In this document: piece by piece, positions 44,818 to 64,000 of the stretch
How positions within the stretch are numbered: position 1 is the stretch's first letter
Layout: each line of letters starts with the position of its first letter
NCBI GenBank assembly: GCA_963556495.2
Contig: OY747702.1
Location: 14,187,403 to 14,251,402 of the forward strand
Reading direction: 5' to 3'
Length of the DNA: 64,000 nt
DNA from: Valencia hispanica
Lineage: Eukaryota > Chordata > Actinopteri > Cyprinodontiformes > Valenciidae
Notes under the pieces: generated by a model
Database searches by the model: none
Told to the model about the DNA's origin: nothing
The model's input: the letters and a program-made list of their open reading frames with translations, nothing else
Made by a program: the position numbers and the translations under genes

Positions 44818-64000
<19,183 letters not shown>

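Overview
The window is vertebrate nuclear DNA from a ray-finned fish, most likely a percomorph teleost. It carries three split protein genes with GT-AG introns, together with repeats typical of teleosts: Rex1, Rex3, L2/Maui-type LINEs, Tc1/mariner, hAT MITEs, PIF/Harbinger, a Kolobok-like TTAA element and a tRNA-derived SINE. The species cannot be fixed from the sequence alone.

All three recognised genes read on the minus strand. (1) Positions 1-4664 hold the first 11 coding exons of a long-chain acyl-CoA synthetase of the ACSL1/5/6 group; its C-terminal half lies outside the window. (2) Positions 20333-35612 hold a complete seven-exon st3gal5 (GM3 synthase, 363 aa), whose introns carry most of the large transposons. 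(3) Positions 44818-64000 hold the last 16 coding exons of polr1a (largest subunit of RNA polymerase I), running from the window edge to the stop codon. I joined the exons of each gene by hand. Phases agree at every junction, and coding lengths are multiples of three (1005, 1092 and 2388 nt). ST3GAL5 next to POLR1A in the same orientation is also the human 2p11.2 arrangement, so this is conserved synteny. The gene products do not act together: ACSL activates fatty acids, ST3GAL5 makes ganglioside GM3 in the Golgi, and POLR1A transcribes rRNA in the nucleolus.

Between acsl and st3gal5 (about 4.7-20.3 kb) there are MITEs, a foldback-like repeat around an L1-type tail, an L2 LINE with an uninterrupted 443-codon reverse transcriptase frame, two CpG-rich stretches and three exon-like pieces of an unidentified minus-strand gene. 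The second st3gal5 intron holds a Rex1 LINE interrupted by a Rex3 copy flanked by a 10-bp duplication, plus a Tc1/mariner element with an intact transposase frame. Between st3gal5 and polr1a lies another nest, Rex1 inside L2, and a CpG-rich promoter-like region near 44.2 kb. The polr1a introns hold nested DNA transposons and a local duplication.

I found no CRISPR array, operon, defence system, viral gene or clearly new multi-gene system. The observations most worth following up are a possible arginine-rich long isoform of ST3GAL5, an open DD35E Tc1 transposase, a Kolobok-like element with a THAP-like exon, and an 11-lysine run in the POLR1A acidic linker.
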